A stretch of 8,781 nt of DNA from JAMXLO01 sp046735215 (lineage in GTDB: Bacteria; Pseudomonadota; Alphaproteobacteria; Acetobacterales; Acetobacteraceae), in assembly GCA_046735215.1 (NCBI GenBank), contig JBKPSV010000146.1, positions 1 through 8,781 of the forward strand, given 5' to 3'. A program made the position numbers and the translations under genes. Shown here piece by piece: positions 6,359-8,781 of this stretch (position 1 is the stretch's first letter; every line of letters starts with the position of its first letter). The notes under the pieces were generated by a model. The model worked only from the letters and a program-made list of their open reading frames with translations, did no database searches and had not been told where the DNA came from.

Positions 6359-7723
6359 CTAGCGCGCGAAGGCCGGAGCGGCGCGTTGCGCCATTTCCGC
6401 GGCTGGCTGCAACAGCACGAGGCTGCCGCCGCCGGTCTCCGGCGCAGCCGCGATCGCCACCACGACCACCAGCGTGATCACCGCCGCCACCGCCAGCGCC
6501 TCTGCATGCGCTTCGAACCAGCTTTCCGGCGTGCTGATGGGCACCGGCGGCGGTTGCGACACGGTCACTTTCACTTCGAACCCCACCTGGCCCCTGACCG
6601 CCACCTTGCCCAGTTTCTGCGAGGGCACCTCGTAGTCGATCCTCGCCTGGCCGATGAACGACATGCTGCGATCCTGGTTCAGGCGTATCTCGGCGTTCCC
6701 ATACTGTGTGCCCATCGTGACGCCGATGCTGGGTGAGGTCGTGTTGATGCCGTTGACCCGCACGCCAGCCGTGATCGGCCCCAACGCCTGGGCCGCCTCC
6801 GCGCGGAACCCGAGCCGGTCGACGTCGGTCGAGACATTGGCGGGAGCATTGGGAAACGTCACCGTGACGCTGCCGCGCAGGAAGAACTCGACCTCGACCA
6901 ATCCGGCTGGTGTTGGGATGGCCGCGGTGGCGAGCGGCACGTTGGGCAGGTTGTAGCGGAACGCCGGCAGGCCGCCCACGGCGAAAGATGCCGGCACTTC
7001 CTCTGACTTCGCGTCGGTCGGCTTCAGCGGCGTCTTCTGCTGCGCTGCGGCTACGCCGGCTTGGACGCCATCCTCGTAGGCCGCTCGCGCCTCCTCGGCA
7101 TACGGACTGGGCGCTGGATGCTCCTCATCCGGCGCCGCCAGCCCAGCGTCGTAGCCGGCCTGCCAGACGTCATGCAGCGGGCTTTCTGGTTGCGCCGGGT
7201 GGAGCGACATGTTCGGCCCGGGAGCCGGTCCGGCGTTCGGGTCGGTTGACATGTTCGGCTCGTTTGAGGCCGGGTCGACCGACTGGTTCGGGACGTCGCT
7301 CGGATCGATCGACATGGTCTTCCCGTCCAGCGGGTCGATACTCTGGTTCGGCTGGCCGACGTCGGGATCGATCGACTGGTTCGGCGCATCATTCGGCGGC
7401 GCCTGGGCCGCATTTGGGTCAACCGACTGGTTTGGCGGATCCGCGCTCGGGTCGACGGACTGATTCGGCTGACTTGTCGGGTCGACCGACATGGTCGGTG
7501 CATCCGGGTCGACCGACTGGTTGGGCTGGCTCGTGTTCGGGTCGATCGATTGGTTCTGCCCGGCGTTGGGGTCAACCGACATCTGCGGATCGACGGATTG
7601 GTTGGGCTGGCCCGCGCTGGGATCCACCGACTGGTTCAGGTCCGGATCGGGATCGGTCAGCTCATAGGAGGCCGGGTCCAGGCCGAGATGGCGCTTGATC
7701 CACTCGTCATGTTCCTTTGTCAT
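6359..7723 (-). CDS. Unrecognised NQS[V/I]DP-repeat protein with a C-terminal membrane segment
   Basis: I do not recognise this 454-residue protein. Residues 1-29 form a short N-terminal segment with EWIKRHLGLDP. Residues 30-176 hold 14 copies of a hexapeptide N-Q/M-S-V/I-D-P separated by short Pro/Ala/Gly/Asn linkers. Residues 186-226 read VWQAGYDAGL, then SPYAEE, then AAYEDGVQAG; this spacing is faintly like the RMF/CrpP small-protein motif (aromatic-xxGxxAG, x-P-Y, aromatic-xxGxxAG), a weak inference. Residues about 245-390 are beta-rich, with alternating hydrophobic residues in EVEFFLRGSVTVTF and KVAVRGQVGFEVKVTV. A Pro-rich hinge (390-399) leads to a hydrophobic helix, ALAVAAVITLVVVVAIAAA (409-427), then a short tail. 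There is no signal peptide. The ATG at 7723 has a weak AAGG 5 bases upstream. No neighbour suggests its job. An envelope-anchored or secreted effector-like protein is conceivable, but no function is claimed. Confidence 0.8.
   Translation of the reverse strand: MTKEHDEWIKRHLGLDPASYELTDPDPDLNQSVDPSAGQPNQSVDPQMSVDPNAGQNQSIDPNTSQPNQSVDPDAPTMSVDPTSQPNQSVDPSADPPNQSVDPNAAQAPPNDAPNQSIDPDVGQPNQSIDPLDGKTMSIDPSDVPNQSVDPASNEPNMSTDPNAGPAPGPNMSLHPAQPESPLHDVWQAGYDAGLAAPDEEHPAPSPYAEEARAAYEDGVQAGVAAAQQKTPLKPTDAKSEEVPASFAVGGLPAFRYNLPNVPLATAAIPTPAGLVEVEFFLRGSVTVTFPNAPANVSTDVDRLGFRAEAAQALGPITAGVRVNGINTTSPSIGVTMGTQYGNAEIRLNQDRSMSFIGQARIDYEVPSQKLGKVAVRGQVGFEVKVTVSQPPPVPISTPESWFEAHAEALAVAAVITLVVVVAIAAAPETGGGSLVLLQPAAEMAQRAAPAFAR
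7196..7636 (-). repeat. Coding tandem array of 14 degenerate 18-base units (NQS[V/I]DP)
   Basis: Hexapeptide units begin at residues 30, 41, 47, 57, 68, 77, 87, 98, 115, 126, 136, 146, 157 and 171. The start-to-start spacing is mostly 9-11 residues, with outliers of 6, 14 and 17. Nine units are NQS(V/I)DP and five have Met at position 2 (QMSVDP, TMSVDP, TMSIDP, NMSTDP, NMSLHP), the last two being the most diverged. Units differ at synonymous sites (AAC/AAT, CAG/CAA, TCG/TCC/AGT, GTC/GTT/GTG, GAC/GAT) while the peptide stays the same. This argues for selection on the peptide and against fresh slippage. The array also leaves open frames on the plus strand, which are shadows. Confidence 0.93.
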
Positions 7724-7832
7724 AGCGACCTTAACCCCACCTGTGGATGCTTACACACTCACCGCAACCGACAACGGACCGCGGCCCTCAGCCTGCCTGG
7801 GTGCCGGCACGCTAGCGAGTCGACGATGATCC

Positions 7833-8781
7833 TCAAGTCGCAAAGCGCGGGATCACCTTCTCACCGACGATCTCGATTGAGCGCATGATCTGGTCGTGCG
7901 TGGTATGGCCGATCTGGAACATGAAGATCATCTGATCGATGCCGATCGCGGCCCAACGCTCCACCTGGCGGCAGACACTGTCGGCGTTGCCACCGATCGC
8001 CATGCCGCTGTGAGCATATCGTCGTTGGAGAACCCCGCCATGCGCGCCCGGATCCGGGCCACGCCCTCAGACGAGCCGAAGCGCACGTGGTTCAACTCGG
8101 CATCGTTGTCGCCGTAGTAGAAGCGTGCCGCCGCGCAGCCTATGTCGCGGCCAATGCGGTCGTCATCGTGCACGCAACCAATCGCGAAGACGCCGACCTG
8201 GTTGTTGACGAAGCGACCGATCGGCGTCGCCGAGCGGAGTGCAGCGCGATACGCGGCGACGTACGGTTTGACCTCCTCCGGCGTGTAGCGCGTCACGCCC
8301 AGCACGCCGACGCCGGCGGCCCCGGCGCGTTCGAATGTCTCAAGGTTGGAGGCGGCGAACCATAGCGGCGGATGCGGGCGCTGGATCGGCCGCGGCACCA
8401 CCTGCCGTGGCGGCAGATCGAAATGCTTGCCCTTGTGACCCGGGAAGTGCTCCTGCTCGAGCATCTGCACGACAGCTTCGAGTGCCTCGCGTCCAACTTC
8501 GCGGCTGTGCTCCGCATCGGCATTGAACCCGAGGCCTTCCACGACATAGGCGGCGGTGCCACGTCCGGCGCCGAACTCGCAGCGGCCGTTGGACAACACG
8601 TCCAGCGTCGCCACGCGCTCGGCCACCATGAAGGGGTTGTGGCACGGCAGCAGAATCACAGCGAAACCGAGCCTTATGCACTGCGTACGCTGCGATGCGG
8701 CTGCGAGGAACATCTCGGGACACGCGCAATGGCCGATCTCGGCGAAGAAGTGCTGTTCAGTCAGCCAGAAGTGGCTGAACC
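7833..8781 (-). pseudogene. LLM-class (luciferase-like) flavin-dependent oxidoreductase, partial and frameshifted
   Basis: The 5' end lies beyond the window; the frame is open from the edge, reading FSHFWLTEQHFFAEIGHC. The enzyme family folds as a TIM barrel and uses FMN or F420 for monooxygenase or dehydrogenase reactions. Family marks are LTEQHF near the start of the visible part, RLGFAVILLPCHNPFMVAER, LDVLSNGRCEFGAGRGTAAY and the RPHPPLWFAASNLETFERA region. The frame then goes wrong near 8010 and ends at a TGA (7928-7930) after an un-family-like tail. Shifting by one base restores MAIGGNADSVCRQVERWAA, then IGIDQMIFMFQIGHTTHDQI, then a normal end at TGA 7833-7835. A one-base deletion in an LTSGMA stretch explains both frames. 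About 316 residues are visible of a typical 330-380. It is either a recent pseudogene or a sequencing or assembly error, which cannot be told apart here. The substrate is unknown. Confidence 0.85.

Noticed and set aside
7196..7636. Regularly spaced short repeats that could look like a CRISPR array.
   Set aside because: The units are only about 18 bases, vary at synonymous positions, are spaced in whole codons and encode a conserved peptide in one long frame.
6910..7698. Long plus-strand open frames opposite the repeat protein, including repetitive STDWFG-type peptides.
   Set aside because: They are antisense shadows of the repeat array, with biased composition and no ribosome binding site; the minus-strand frame keeps its peptide while synonymous sites vary.
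7801..7810. GTGCCGGCAC perfect palindrome between the LLM and repeat-protein genes.
   Set aside because: Ten bases with no loop or T-run is too little for a terminator, and such palindromes are common in GC-rich DNA.

Overview
The window is GC-rich bacterial DNA that looks alphaproteobacterial, most likely Acetobacteraceae. The best clues are the small protein at 172-798, of a type I recall mainly from that family, and the C-terminus of a molybdopterin oxidoreductase at the left edge. The family assignment is from memory, not from a search.

Left part (1-2839): the tail of a molybdopterin-dependent oxidoreductase faces a family-restricted hypothetical protein. Next comes a heavily decayed IS1595-family (ISXO2-like) transposase with a lost start codon, several frameshifts, stop codons and a deleted catalytic segment. 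Immediately after it is an intact class I SAM-dependent methyltransferase with its own strong ribosome binding site. Its codon use is visibly more A/T-rich than that of the genes to the right, so 835-2840 looks like an accessory insertion zone.

Middle part (2840-4837): a rho-independent terminator closes the methyltransferase unit, but it ends only about 9 bases before the start of a DinB-family protein. A second inverted repeat overlaps the terminator stem. Converging on the DinB gene is a two-gene operon on the minus strand: an ECF sigma factor and its RskA-type membrane anti-sigma factor, joined by an ATGA overlap. A possible SigK-like promoter lies upstream of the sigma gene.

Right part (4963-8781, all minus strand): an MFS transporter with a TTG start and clear Shine-Dalgarno; a 454-residue protein I do not recognise; and a luciferase-like (LLM) flavin-dependent oxidoreductase that runs off the right edge and carries a one-base frameshift near its 3' end. 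The 454-residue protein is the most unusual item. It has a short N-terminal segment, 14 copies of an N-Q/M-S-V/I-D-P hexapeptide, a motif faintly like RMF/CrpP, a beta-rich domain and a near-C-terminal membrane segment. I see no multi-gene novel system beyond this protein. Apart from the sigma/anti-sigma pair, the neighbours do not form an obvious pathway.
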